In this document: positions 11,701-22,530 of the stretch, piece by piece
Position numbering within the stretch: the first letter of the stretch is position 1
Layout of the letters: each line of letters opens with the position of its first letter
NCBI GenBank assembly: GCA_900239685.1
Contig: OENT01000577.1
Location: 1-64,000 of the forward strand
Origin: Rotaria macrura
Lineage: Eukaryota > Rotifera > Eurotatoria > Philodinida > Philodinidae
Direction of reading: 5' to 3'
DNA: 64,000 bases
Position numbers and translations under genes: made by a program
The notes under the pieces: model-generated
The model's database searches: none
What the model saw: the letters and a program-made list of their open reading frames with translations, nothing else
Told to the model about the DNA's origin: nothing

Positions 11701-14700
11701 AAGAACATTAATTTATCTAATGGTAGCCACTGGCTAGCCTAATTGTATCGGAAGGAAATCAAAGTTCTGAGACGTTAGTCATAAAAATTCTAGCCTGTTA
11801 TCGTGATATGAGTTCCATTGTTGTCTTCGCTCTCTTGAGTTTCATTCGATGTCAAAGTGAATATTGAAGTTTTTGATAAAATTCTGCAATCTTTAAAACT
11901 TGCTGGGTTATATATCTGTCGCAGAAAGTAGAATCTTTCTTTTCATTCCGCATAGATTTGAGAATCGACTAATTTTTTTCAGGTTTAGTTGATATACATA
12001 GATAGGATACGTTCAAGCAGAAGCGAACTATGAGATTAGAAATTAGTTTTTGGTTTTATAGATTTAACACAATTTGTTGAAGAAAAAATGTTAAACGAAA
12101 AATCATTCTTACACGTTTTGGATGTACTTTTCGGAAATCTTTGAAACTTTATTGAAGCAAGATTTCGACGCTTTTTCTGCAGCAAAGAAATCCGTTGCCA
12201 CTCATATAGTGTACGTGTCTTAGCACACACACGAACAAATTTATTTAGTGATAGACTCTTATTACTTTGAGATGTATTCAAATCTTTGGTAGAAAGAACA
12301 CATACCACCGAATACATCGTAATGTGATGAAAAGTATGCTCTTACTAAGCATGTTTCAAATTAATAAAAATTTCTTTTTATGCGATGCATTCTGACACAT
12401 GCTATGGTGTTGGAATCCTATGCCTAAAATAACACATATTTCTCATTGACAATATCTATAAGTTTGTGTCACCGATTGTTGAACTAGTAGTTCACATATT
12501 GTTATGAATGAAAAGAAATTATGCTTGACTCATCCAGATTTCGATTTTAGGCATTAGAGAAATGCAAAAAAAGGATAAGAAGCTTTTAAAAATTTCCAAA
12601 AATTAACCATCATCGAGATGCCATGTAATCAGTCTTTTTTATGTTCATCCAAAATGACAATGCGATTCCAACGTTTTGAGGGCGTTAATTTTCCATAACT
12701 GTATATGCTGGGATTTCTCGGATTCGATTGTCAAATTTTTGGATGACTATGTGATTTTATGATATTGTCTTGATGCGAAATAACATCAATAGGGATCATG
12801 TAACCATTCTTCTCTTATAAAAATTTTTATCTTAACAGGTGTGAAATTACCTATCGAAGATACTTCATGCAAATATCGATGCGAGACGCTCGGTGTTAGT
12901 TCCATCTTTGGCTGCTGTTGTAGTTGGGAATACCATAGTTCAGCTATTGCTGACGAAAATTCGAATGAAGAGACACATGATTGCAGACCTGAGTCGTACA
13001 CGCGTGATGCCTACACAGTGGTCCGAAATCATCCTCTGATTATTGTTTCTGAACAATCGAACCATCCGGAATTAATGGATCATCCATTTCATATCTTTTT
13101 ACGCAAGAAAATGTTTCGGCGGTTCAGTACTTGGTGGCTAGCATTATCCTTTCTCTTCTATATTATTCTACTCAGCTTATGGACAACTTTAATCCTCAAA
13201 GGAACACATCCCGAATATTTCTATGAGTTGGCTGGTTTCAATATGACGTTGGATATCAGTACATGTAAACAGGTCGCTAACAGTCTCGTTTCGCAAAATA
13301 TCACCGCAGTAATGAAAACAGGTGAATACCACCGACTTAAATATGTTCTCTATGTGTTTTTTATGGTCTTTGTTGCCAAGAATGGTATTCTAATAATTGC
13401 CCTCTTTCCGAAGGTCTTCCGCACTGGTGCCTTCTTACTCGAAATCACTGCTCTCGTTCTCTCTTTTGTTTACGCATTAGACTGGTACGATTGGCAAAAC
13501 CCGGTTATCTTTCGGTGTCCCCTGCAATACCAGATCGGAGCCATGGGTCTTCTTCTTTGTTGGATCAATCTTCTTAGTTATGTCCGCTGTATACCATGGT
13601 TTGACATTGGCATCTACGTGGCAATGCTTCAAGTTATCTTTTACAAATTTCTCCTATTTCTGCCCGTATTGGTTATAATTATCTGCGGATTTGGTTTTAC
13701 TTATTGGATGTTGTTGCAAAACCAGACTGTTTTTGCAACGCCTATTGAAGCTCTAATACGCACAGGTTTGATGATGTTCGATCTAGGCTATGAGAGTCGA
13801 TTTTACAGTACGCCCGATCAAGTTGTGTATTACAAGCTCGTCTATGTTATTATGGTAATCACAGCCATTGTATTCTGTATTTTTATCATCAATCTTATGA
13901 TTGGTAAGAGAATCCTTATCGTCCAACACTTTGTAGCTCATGGAGTGCCTCACCCAAGAGATTGTCTTGTGAAGAAGTTGAGGAAAGCGTTTGGGTATAA
14001 ACTTTCCGAAGTTTCTAAATAGAGAGAATTGAACTATAGAGTAATTTGCTTTTCCGAAATTGTCTGGCAGCGGCAAAGAAGAATTTTTCTAAAAAAGTAA
14101 TTAGCTTTGGAGCAGTATTCTAGTATTGTGCCGCCATTGGCTGAGTGGTTATGTTGTTCGACACGTATTCACAAGATACTGATCAAATCTCAGTACTATC
14201 ATCCATGGAATGACCGTGAAAGAGTCACTGATGGCTAATTGTTTCGGGTGACTCATCCGATAATGCATTGCTTACATTGTTAGTCAGTGTCTAGAGTCAA
14301 AAACAACTTTAACATAGATGTCACGACCACATTATACTTATGTTGACCGCCAGCCCTGTATAAATAAGGGCAAGGGTTGGACGGAAAGGGACGCAGAGAC
14401 CGTCGTCCACAGTAAATGAAAATGATGATGTAAATTGGCGCATGTGGGCCGTGTCGCGAGCTTCAACGGGCGATAAGCCTATGGGAGCTACTATTATATT
14501 CTATTATTACTAGTATCGTGTGTAAGGTGTGATAAAAAAAAGAAATTTATTAGAATACGTCACGTAACAGATTAGAAATTGAATGATCCTAGTTTACAGA
14601 CAAGTGCATTGAAATTTTCTCCGACTACATTTAATCTTCATAATAATAACATGTTTCTCTCTGTCAGGTCTCGCTGTTGGCGAAATCCCATCGTTGAAGA

Positions 14701-14990
14701 ATCAAGGTAATCTGTGGCGCAATCAAATGCTCTATAATTATATGTCGGACGGAGAAATCTTGCGTCTGCAGTTCCAGCGATTGATAAAATGTTTATTATG
14801 CTACCGAATTAATCGAATCCCATGCATATATCATCAACATATCCATTCATTGACACATGATGAAAGAGCACACTGCTGTATTAAAAAAGCATGGCACTAC
14901 ACAAATAAGCATTTCTTTCAACAACAAATTCAGGACAATATTATACCTAGCAAACCGATCGAACAAAGCCTTGACAATGAAAAATCGTGA
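2778..14990 (+). CDS. TRPA-type ankyrin-repeat cation channel, 9 exons
   Basis: This gene encodes a plasma-membrane cation channel of the TRPA family, in which sensory channels respond to irritants or temperature. Exons: 2778-2945, 3009-3222, 3283-3356, 6084-6248, 6294-6848, 8059-8566, 10958-11416, 12839-13903 and 14668-14990. All joins use GT-AG and keep frame, giving 1176 aa; human TRPA1 is 1119. Exons 2-7 code for ankyrin repeats (for example GRTPLHLALMRGKFDYA and RQRTPLHLACEYGHLHVVKHL). Exon 8 holds S1-S5, the pore (ALIRTGLMMFDLGY) and most of S6. Exon 9 begins with the conserved post-S6 LMIGLAVGEI, joined across the intron, and ends in a short basic tail. The start is the first ATG of the 5' exon; a second lies three codons on. 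Introns 3, 6 and 8 carry transposons. The exact ligand cannot be read from sequence. Confidence 0.9.
4208..5560. mobile_element. Tc1/mariner-like DNA transposon, non-autonomous or decayed
   Basis: The ends form a long imperfect terminal inverted repeat of about 90 bp. Its best block, CCCTCCTACTA then CATCGTGTAGAGCGTTTATTTTTAGG, occurs at about 4234-4295 and inverted at about 5468-5532. The outermost bases (TCA..TGTCC..AAGT) resemble mariner ends. A TA dinucleotide flanks each side (4206-4207 and 5561-5562), the usual mariner target duplication. The 1353-bp length suits a mariner, but I recognise no transposase; a short plus-strand frame near 5354-5466 could be a C-terminal remnant. A 32-bp tandem array sits inside. 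The element lies in intron 3 of the TRPA-like gene. Confidence 0.6.
4878..5037. repeat. Tandem 32-bp repeat array ending in poly-G
   Basis: A 32-bp unit (AACGGTCTGTGATGGTGG then AACCACCTATCACT) repeats head to tail from 4878. There are three good copies at 4878-4909, 4910-4941 and 4942-4973, then diverged partial copies to about 5033, followed by a G run at 5034-5046. One undetermined base at 5000 suggests assembly difficulty, so copy number may be understated. The array is inside the mariner-like element. Confidence 0.85.
9341..10705. mobile_element. hAT-like non-autonomous transposon
   Basis: The ends are TAGAGTCCTGCGGGACA at 9341 and its near reverse complement ending at 10705. This fits the hAT terminal rule YARNG. 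The flanks GCAGGAAT (9333-9340) and GGAGGAAT (10706-10713) agree at 7 of 8 positions, as expected of an aged hAT duplication. Both ends carry arrays of a roughly 40-bp unit with core CGGGACGGGACAAACGGGA (9341-9530 and 10515-10705), mostly in the same orientation. The AT-rich middle has no transposase but contains a degenerate GATACAAAAATTA repeat at about 9795-9905. It lies in intron 6 of the TRPA-like gene. Confidence 0.75.
14132..14509 (+). mobile_element. tRNA-derived SINE
   Basis: The head at 14140-14200 resembles a tRNA gene. It has a perfect A box (TGGCTGAGTGG) and a degraded B box (TGATCAAATCT, 8 of 11 to consensus), suggesting a Ser/Leu-type ancestor. A unique body of about 300 bp and an AT-rich tail follow. 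The element is bracketed by CTAGTATTGTG (14121-14131) and CTAGTATCGTG (14510-14520), a 10 of 11 target duplication of the kind LINE machinery makes. It lies in intron 8 of the TRPA-like gene. Confidence 0.65.
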
Positions 14991-16869
14991 ATTGAAAAAT
15001 GAAATTATATCAATAAAAACTTATCAGTAGTAATTTCGTGCGTTTATTAATCTGTAGCAGACATTGCACATTAGCAACGACCATTTTCTGATGAACCTCG
15101 CTAAATATATTGTACTGATTAGGTCTTGGACTAGGTTTACATTTTCGCAATAAATAGATCGTTCAACATTAATAAAAAATTGGAAATTTCAACTCAAACG
15201 GATCAGCTATTCTCTAGGTATACGACTCAAAATTGTGGGTACTCTTTCACAATTAGCTACTTTTGATTGCGCGTGGGCTCGAATGGGTGTTGGTGTGGGT
15301 GTTTGAACCCGTATAAGAGCATTGTCTGCCACATGTAACCAACACTGAACCCTATCTACGTATCCACACCCACACCCTCGAACCACTTTTACAATTCAAC
15401 TCAAAGATATTGCCTTTTTTCAGCTCGATACGATTCAGTTCTGTGATATCATAATTCTTTTTGTACCTGTATTAAATTCAATTCAGTCATCCCGACTTAC
15501 TTTTCCAATACAATTCTTTTCTAAAACTTTTTCCAGACTCAATTCAATTCTATTCTTCGACTTCTTGAAACTTTGACGGATTCAACTCGATTCATGCATT
15601 CAATTGAATTGAATTGGGTTGCCGAATTCTGCTTTATGTCTATCGCAAATCACGACTTTCGTATATTCAATTTTATTATTAAGTATGATATTATCGTACA
15701 GTGGAAAACACCGTTGTACGATAGCTACAATCGTTTTTGTCGAAGAAAAGTCACACCACAAACTTACGGAATATCAGTACTTTGAAAAACATTCGGTGTC
15801 TAGTTTATGCGTGAAGAACTCGAACTAAATCCCAGAACGATAAATCGATTAAATGGTGAATTTCATCCCGATATTCTCATTAGCCCAATCTTTTTATAAA
15901 AAGAAAAGATACGTATTCTTCAAAAGCTTTGAATGGTTCGAACGAATGTGTAGATACATCCTCTTTTATCAAATGATAATCATTGATAGGGGTAATATCA
16001 GAACTTATGGAACACCTCAATAAGGTTCATAAGATTTTGGGGAGGAATTTTCTACACATATACGAATCGTTTTAAAGATCGTAAATTTAATTTTGAGATA
16101 GTTTGTAGTTACGAATTCCAATTGAAACTCCGTATACTTTTTCATGACATATTTTGTGATAAACTCAATAGAAGATATCACTGATCTTCATCTACTTTTT
16201 ATCCTACTATTTTCATTCAGTCCAATATCAGAAGAAATGCACACAATAATCAATTTTGTTTGCTTAAATAGTCTGTAGATTACATAATCACATTATTCCT
16301 ATAATAAATACTTTTAATGAAGTGAAGAATGATTGAGCGGCTTCATCTAGCAACTAAAAGAGAAATTGATGACTAAACTATATTTACACCAGAAAAATAA
16401 GCGTCTGAATGATGATCAAAAGCACATGGTAAGGATTTAGTTGCAAAATATTGTAAGTACGTGTGTAAGCATTTACCCAAAAATGGATGCACGAGTAGTG
16501 ATTTGGGAAGTGGGCAAGTCAAGAATGCGTATATCAGTGATTTTAGAACCAACAGCTAACTTTATCCTACACCTAGACTTGCCATGCTGTATTCAAGAAA
16601 GATCGATAGATGTAGATATGCGTTTCTCCTATCCACATCCACACTTCTGACCCTTACTCATTGATAGATCGAACGGCTCGATTTTATATTTTAAAAGTCA
16701 ATGCATAAATGGCTAAGTAATTTTCAAACAAAATGATACACTTTCGTGTGTGTTAATACTTCTCAAGTATCATTGCACTTTCTAATCCTTCTTACTTTAT
16801 TTACTGCCATTCTAAAAAAAACGAAAAGTATAAAACAATAAAAGTATATTATTGAGTCGCCATCGTAAG
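14991..16869. other. Intergenic region between TRPA-like and GH5 genes
   Basis: No gene is seen. An AATAAA-like signal at about 15010 probably ends the TRPA-like transcript. An imperfect inverted repeat of GGTGTGGGTGT-type sequence sits at about 15258-15378. A stretch at 15420-15615 is rich in ATTCAATTC-type motifs. Short open frames here lack family features. The last 60 bases hold A-rich, TATA-like sequence that may serve the GH5 promoter. Confidence 0.5.
15258..15378. repeat. Imperfect inverted repeat, G/T-rich arm
   Basis: GGGTGTTGGTGTGGGTGT near 15277-15294 is mirrored by CCACACCCACACCCTCG near 15363-15380, with a unique loop of about 70 bases. It could be a small MITE or a chance palindrome; no target duplication was found. 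Confidence 0.35.
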
Positions 16870-18429
16870 ATGATAATGAAGTTTTTTGCTTTATTATTGA
16901 CATTTTCGAAGACCTTTCTCATCGTTACTGCTTTCAGTAGAGGTGATAGTATTGTACAGCATAATTTTGATGGAGATGCCGAACAAGCAATATGGAGTCA
17001 AAATCTCGGACCTTTAGTACAGTTAGTGACAACAGAGAGAGGTTCTAAAGCAATGCAAATTGAACGCAAACAATTAGACAGTCCTTCAACGTGGGCTTTT
17101 ATCACGTTACCAGCTTCTATCTTAATTGGATATAAAATTCGAATCCAAGCAATTGTCAAAGCAGAGAATATTAGTGTGCCACCGAACTCGTGGAATGGTA
17201 TCAAAATTATGCTCCATACACAAGGATCGAGTGGAAGTAATTATCCACAACAAAATTTACCACAAGGTACTTTTGACTGGCGCCTGGTTGATTACGTGGC
17301 GAATATTCCTCTTGATACACAACAGGCAACGCTCAGACTTGGTCTAGAAGCCGTTACTGGTAAAGTATGGTTTGATGATTTAAATGTGACTGTCTACCGT
17401 AGAGCACGTCCTCCTCCACCCACACCACCAGTTGGACCAGCCTACAAAGGCCATAATTTGACGCGTTTACGAGGTGCAATGATCGGTATGAATCTTGAAG
17501 AACAAGATTTCCGAGATTTTGCTAGTTGGAATGCGAATCATGTGCGTTGGCAATTGTTGTGGAATGGATTTCCTCACAGTCCTGCAGACGATGGTGATAT
17601 TCCTGCATACGAAGCATGGCTTGAAAGTACACTCGAACATCTTGATTCAATGTTATCTGTCTGTCGTCAATTAGGTATACATATTCTTGTTGATCTGCAT
17701 ACACCACCTGGTGGACGTAATTCTGAAAATGAGTGCAATTTGTTTAAAGAAAAACGTTTTCAAGATACATTTCTTACTTTATGGGAAAATATAGCAAGAC
17801 GCTATAAAAATGAATCCATTATTTGGGGTTATGATCTTGTCAATGAACCGGTCGAAGGCATAGTTCCCGATAATCTCATGGATTGGCGTGAGTTAGCAAT
17901 CGCCACTGTTCAACGTATTCGCGCAATCGACTCAACACATGCAATTATTATCGAAGCAGCTCCGTGGGGTGGACCTGGTGCTCTGGCCGATTTTGAACCC
18001 TTACCTTTCAATAAAATTGTTTACTCGTTTCATATGTACGAACCAGGTGAATTTACCCATCAGAATGTCTACAATGATATTCCACCTATTTCATATCCGG
18101 GTATCATCAGTGGTCAAATGTGGGATAAAGAACAACTACGTCGTAATATGAATCGTGTTCTTAATTGGCAACGTGATTATAATGTTCATATATATGTAGG
18201 AGAATTTTCTGCCATACGTTGGGCACCCGGTGATAGTGCTTATGCTTATTTACGTGACGTAATTGAAATTTTTGAAGAAAACGGATGGGATTGGGCTTAT
18301 CATGCATTTCGTGAATGGCCAGGATGGAGTGTAGAACATATTGGGGATAAATATAACACTCAACGTGCTCCTACTGCAACCAATCGACAACAGTTGTTAA
18401 TTGATTGGTTCAAGAAAAACGAACATTAA
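16870..18429 (+). CDS. Secreted family 5 glycoside hydrolase with N-terminal carbohydrate-binding-like domain
   Basis: This is a single-exon gene of 519 aa. The start is the ATG at 16870; an upstream in-frame TTG at 16852 is not a credible animal start. Residues 1-22 are a signal peptide (MIMKFFALLLTFSKTFLIVTA). Residues about 25-175 form a beta-rich domain ending in GKVWFDDLNVTVY, typical of CBM4/9-like modules. A proline linker (PPPPTPP) leads to the GH5 barrel. The barrel shows HVRWQLLW, the acid/base Glu326 in DLVNEP, YSFHMYEP, and the nucleophile Glu445 in YVGEFS. GH5 enzymes cleave beta-linked glucans or mannans with retention; the exact substrate cannot be called. Lack of introns beside intron-rich neighbours, and a bacterial-type architecture, suggest horizontal acquisition. 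Both catalytic residues are intact. Confidence 0.9.
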   Translation: MIMKFFALLLTFSKTFLIVTAFSRGDSIVQHNFDGDAEQAIWSQNLGPLVQLVTTERGSKAMQIERKQLDSPSTWAFITLPASILIGYKIRIQAIVKAENISVPPNSWNGIKIMLHTQGSSGSNYPQQNLPQGTFDWRLVDYVANIPLDTQQATLRLGLEAVTGKVWFDDLNVTVYRRARPPPPTPPVGPAYKGHNLTRLRGAMIGMNLEEQDFRDFASWNANHVRWQLLWNGFPHSPADDGDIPAYEAWLESTLEHLDSMLSVCRQLGIHILVDLHTPPGGRNSENECNLFKEKRFQDTFLTLWENIARRYKNESIIWGYDLVNEPVEGIVPDNLMDWRELAIATVQRIRAIDSTHAIIIEAAPWGGPGALADFEPLPFNKIVYSFHMYEPGEFTHQNVYNDIPPISYPGIISGQMWDKEQLRRNMNRVLNWQRDYNVHIYVGEFSAIRWAPGDSAYAYLRDVIEIFEENGWDWAYHAFREWPGWSVEHIGDKYNTQRAPTATNRQQLLIDWFKKNEH

Positions 18430-19157
18430 AGTGATACCTGTTTCTTTTAATTTTAATTGCATTGTTCATCTACTTTGAGAAACATAATATTCAAAAGGTA
18501 CTAGTGAGGAATCAAAACATTGGATACATAGTGAGACTGATATTACTTGACAAAATGTTGCTTTACATTAGTGTTTGCATCATTTTTTTCCATACTACTC
18601 TATTTATGGATTCAATATCAGATGTACACTGATCTTATATGAACTTTGGCAAAAATATTACATTCTCGTTTATTGCCTCTAGTGCTTCACAGTATCGTAT
18701 GCTTTGCAAGTAGAATTTAACAGATTTTAAAACAGAACTTGATAACTTTGAATTTTCTCAAGTACGGTTATGTACTTGTTACGTACTCAACTCTATTTTT
18801 AAATAGATGCAATTGTGAATATATGTGATTTTTATGTGATTAAATATTGCAATAGTATGCCAATCACATAACGAACTATCGATAAAAAATTTGACGAAAT
18901 GTTCATTCATATTTCTCTCTGTTAAAAATCGGTTATAATAACTGAAAATTATAATTTACTATTCTTTCAGGAAATAAGTTTAAAATTCAAGAGGACCTTA
19001 ACTTTCGAAAAACTTGAATTACACATCAATCAAATACTATGTTCAATATACGATAATGTTAATGTAACGTCGTGCGAATTGTTACAGGCTTTGATATCAA
19101 TGAACATGATGATAAACTAATATGAGAAAAAATTGCTTCTACTATCTAAACAATCAT
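18430..19157. other. Convergent intergenic region
   Basis: These 728 bp lie between the 3' ends of the GH5 and oxidoreductase genes. They are AT-rich with no ORF of note and no repeat I can recognise. They presumably contain both polyadenylation signals. Confidence 0.5.
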
Positions 19158-20258
19158 TTATAAAAGTTCATCACATTGCAATGTTCTTTTTTCTTCACTA
19201 CTTTGAAAACCAAGTTCAATCAATCGAATAACATTATAACCATCTTCAGGTCGAATTTCTAATCCTTTTCCATGAATAATAGTAGCGTATAATTGTTCAT
19301 AGAAAAGTCCATAATCACCCGGTAGTGTTTCATATTTTTCTTTTATTATTTGATCATCATTAGTTTCTGTATGAAGAAGTCCGTAATCTTCGATGGGTTC
19401 TTTACCCCAACAAGAACCGCCTTGAAGTTTTTCATCGATTGTTGGTGGCATAATACCAGTTCGAAGTATACCCTCTTGAATATCATCACCATATTTAATA
19501 AATGAACCAAGTAAACCATGTAAAACATATCGTGGACCCATCTCACGAACTAGCATACTTGATTTAAGAGTGACACGTAAACGACCATAATCAAAACGAA
19601 CATCAAAATAATCATCCACATTTGCCGTAGATCGTTGTATTCGAATATCAGCTGTTATTGTTTTTGGATGTCCAAATAAACTCAATGTTTGATCAATTAA
19701 ATGTGAACCTAAATCATAGAATATACCAGCACCTGGTTCACTTCGTTCACGCCATACATTACCACCTTTTAATTGTGGTCGATAACGATCAAAATGTATT
19801 TCACAATCAAGTATTTCATCGCCTAAATATTTTTTATTGATTATTTCTTTTATTGTACGATAACCAGAATCGTATCGACGATTTTGATACGGACAAATAA
19901 TAAGATTTTTATTTTTAGCAATTTGAATTAATTCTAATGCTTCGGAACTTTGAATTGTCATCGGTTTTTCAATAACTACATGTTTTCCTTTTTCTAACGC
20001 TTCTTTACTTAATGAATAATGTAAATCATTTGATGTTGTTATTATAACAAGATCAATTTCAGAATCGTCGAATAATTCTGTTGTTGAGCGTATCGTTTTT
20101 ATATATGGATAGATTTTTGCAGCTTCATCTGAATGACGTTCGACGACACAGCGAAGTTCATACATATTTGACATTGTATGTATAAATGGAGCATGAAATA
20201 CTCGACCAGATAGACCGAAACCAACAAGACCAACACGTATTTTACGAGAAGAAGACAT
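19158..20258 (-). CDS. Gfo/Idh/MocA-family NAD(P)-dependent oxidoreductase, YdgJ/IolW-like
   Basis: This is a single-exon gene of 366 aa, full length for the family. The N-terminal Rossmann fold has GFGLSG at residues 13-18. The EKP motif is at residues 97-99 (VVIEKPMT), whose Lys takes part in catalysis. The C-terminal domain shows HFDRYRP, GAGIFYDLGSHLIDQ and a VHGLLGSFIKYG-like stretch that match bacterial YdgJ and scyllo-inositol dehydrogenase IolW. It probably oxidises or reduces a sugar or inositol in the cytosol with NAD(P); the substrate is unknown. There is no signal peptide. The gene lacks introns, resembles bacterial proteins most, and lies tail to tail with the GH5 gene, so horizontal origin is likely. 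A possible 5' UTR acceptor (TTCAG) lies just upstream of the ATG. Confidence 0.9.
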   Translation of the reverse strand: MSSSRKIRVGLVGFGLSGRVFHAPFIHTMSNMYELRCVVERHSDEAAKIYPYIKTIRSTTELFDDSEIDLVIITTSNDLHYSLSKEALEKGKHVVIEKPMTIQSSEALELIQIAKNKNLIICPYQNRRYDSGYRTIKEIINKKYLGDEILDCEIHFDRYRPQLKGGNVWRERSEPGAGIFYDLGSHLIDQTLSLFGHPKTITADIRIQRSTANVDDYFDVRFDYGRLRVTLKSSMLVREMGPRYVLHGLLGSFIKYGDDIQEGILRTGIMPPTIDEKLQGGSCWGKEPIEDYGLLHTETNDDQIIKEKYETLPGDYGLFYEQLYATIIHGKGLEIRPEDGYNVIRLIELGFQSSEEKRTLQCDELL

Positions 20259-22368
20259 TACATTCGCCTATCTGAAAAATTGAACAATAAAATTGAACTG
20301 CTCTTTCATCTATTTGTTCTCTTACAATCACTGAGAATTCAATATTTTCTATCTTCAGTTGTCTTAATTAAATGCTCGTCGTTCTTTTGCTGGACTGTTT
20401 CTGGTTATCGAATATGATACGATCGATCAAGCTGAAATTTTTAACATTGATACTTAGGATTATTCGACGACAGTGAAATCGAGAATTTTTGCATGGGCCT
20501 CTGAAGCTCGGGCTTCAAATGTTGTCATTGGAATCTAAGCGTATTTCTCTTACAAGAAAAAAAATTAAATGAGCTTTTTTTGAAAAATCTAATTGTAATA
20601 CCGAGGAATAGTCTTAGGTATCTTAGAAAAATTTTTACTCCAATCAGTTAAATGGATCAGGATGCAGTCTTATGGGAAACCTGAAAAGAAACGGTTCAAA
20701 CATTTTTTCTTTCAACACGTACTCTCTTTATTTTAGTGCTCTAACTACAGTGAACACTTTAGTCTGGACGGTCTTCGACAATCACAGACAGTCCAAAAAA
20801 ATGTGAAGCGATTTCATTACGATTCTTCTATGAGGTATTCATATACGAAGTTAGAATCATACAGGTCAATATTTTAAATCAAACAGTTATCAATCTTTTA
20901 TTAGCGATTCAATCACCACATACACGACTATCTTGTTGAGTTATATTCGTCTATACTACGCGCATACCTTCTAGTGTGTATGTCGTCACAAGGATATTTC
21001 GTTCTTTATTATTCTATATGCGCACCTACCTATTTTTTCTACTTTCTTCCTAGCCTTTCGATTGTTGTCACTGTATTCTGTTAGCGTACGTCCGATTAGC
21101 AATGTTTTTTCATTCGTGCAGCAACGAATCTATTTATGTTTCTAACAAAAACTATTCAGTGACAAACAATATGCATATGCCAACGTAAAATTACATGCGA
21201 AGAACTTCATCATTTTCAACTAAAAGAAAAATCAATCTTCGAAAATTTTACTATCCAAAGTTCAATTTTTAGGTATACTTGATAAAAAAACAGAATGAAT
21301 TTCAAGAATGTGTCTGTTCTCATAGATGAGAACGATCGAAATCAATAAAAACAAGAACCTGTGCTTTTCTCTTTTCGATAAAATATAATTCAACATGAAT
21401 GTAATCTGTGCTCTTTTGACATCGTTCTTTGTCTTAGAGATACCTTGACTTTATTATATGTCTTATCATCTTTTATTGAATTACTATTTCACTTTACTCA
21501 ATCATCCCTCAAAATACCATTGATGATATCACACTATTAAGAATCATTCCTTGCATGCAAAAGTTTTGTCTCACCATTGAAATATATCAATAGAACTTTT
21601 CAAATTTCTATTCATTTTTTCTCATCGATGATATTCGATTCAAATCCATACATATATATATGATTCGACTTCAATCATTGTCTATAAATGAAAATAAGAG
21701 AAACGAACTATTTTACTTAGTTATGATTTCAAAAGAGAAGATAAATTGTACATTTGAATTTATTCTGAGCATAAAAATGATTATATCGTACAAATATTAA
21801 CCACGTGTTTAAGTGCGCATTTCTAAGTGCAAATTAATAGTCATCGTAGATATACGAAATTTTCTTTTTACCTCATGACACACCCCTTTTTAATATTAAC
21901 CAATAAATACGCGAGGCCAAGGTATAATATCCAAGATTAGCATATCAATTGCATTTTACTCGAAAGTACTGGATACATAGAAAAACCGAATTATTTCTCG
22001 TTTTTTCTCCTGTACTTTGCCCGTTATATATTCTATATAAACCCAAAGATTTGTACATTGAATCAAGCAAAAATTCGACCAATATTAAATTACAAAGTGT
22101 GAGCCAAACCTTCGATAAAACAGATATAATCGTATGTATTCTCAATTTCTTTTTGTTAGTTATAGGTATTTCACATTTAACGTAACTGAAAAGAAAAAAT
22201 GTAGAAGAATCCATTTCTACTAACATAAAAGAGAAAAGTAGACAACCACACACACGCACACACATGTTAAGATCAGAAAACAACGTCTCTAGACCGGAAA
22301 TGATTCCTTTCTAAATTGGAGAGACAGAAAGAGAATGAGATAAAGAAAGAAAAAAACAAACAATAATA

Positions 22369-22403
<35 letters not shown>

Positions 22404-22530
22404 CATGATAAGAGTAACAACATGTTGACAGTTACAACAACAACAATAAATAGAGTTGTATAGATTAAGAATTCTCTTCGTTTTTGTTTCTATTTTGTTT
22501 ATATATTTTTTGATATATTGGCAGTGTATT
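20259..22530. other. Intergenic region between oxidoreductase and TRAM genes
   Basis: About 2.3 kb of AT-rich sequence without a supported gene. It should contain the oxidoreductase promoter (near 20260-20500) and the TRAM 3' UTR (near 22300-22530). It holds a short CA-rich run at 22243-22264 and an AAT microsatellite at 22361-22402. Open frames near 21945-22283 occur on both strands over the same bases and show no domain. Confidence 0.5.
22361..22402. repeat. (AAT)n microsatellite
   Basis: About 13 AAT/AGT triplets in a row, directly followed by CATGATAAG and a CAACAACAA run near 22425-22445. It lies downstream of the TRAM stop codon, probably in the 3' UTR. Confidence 0.9.

Noticed and set aside
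15270-15380. Internal telomere repeat (TGTGGG-like)
   Set aside because: Only scattered GTGTGGGTG words in an inverted arrangement, not a tandem array.
16852-16869. Upstream TTG start for the GH5 gene
   Set aside because: Animals rarely initiate at TTG; the ATG at 16870 gives a clean signal peptide.
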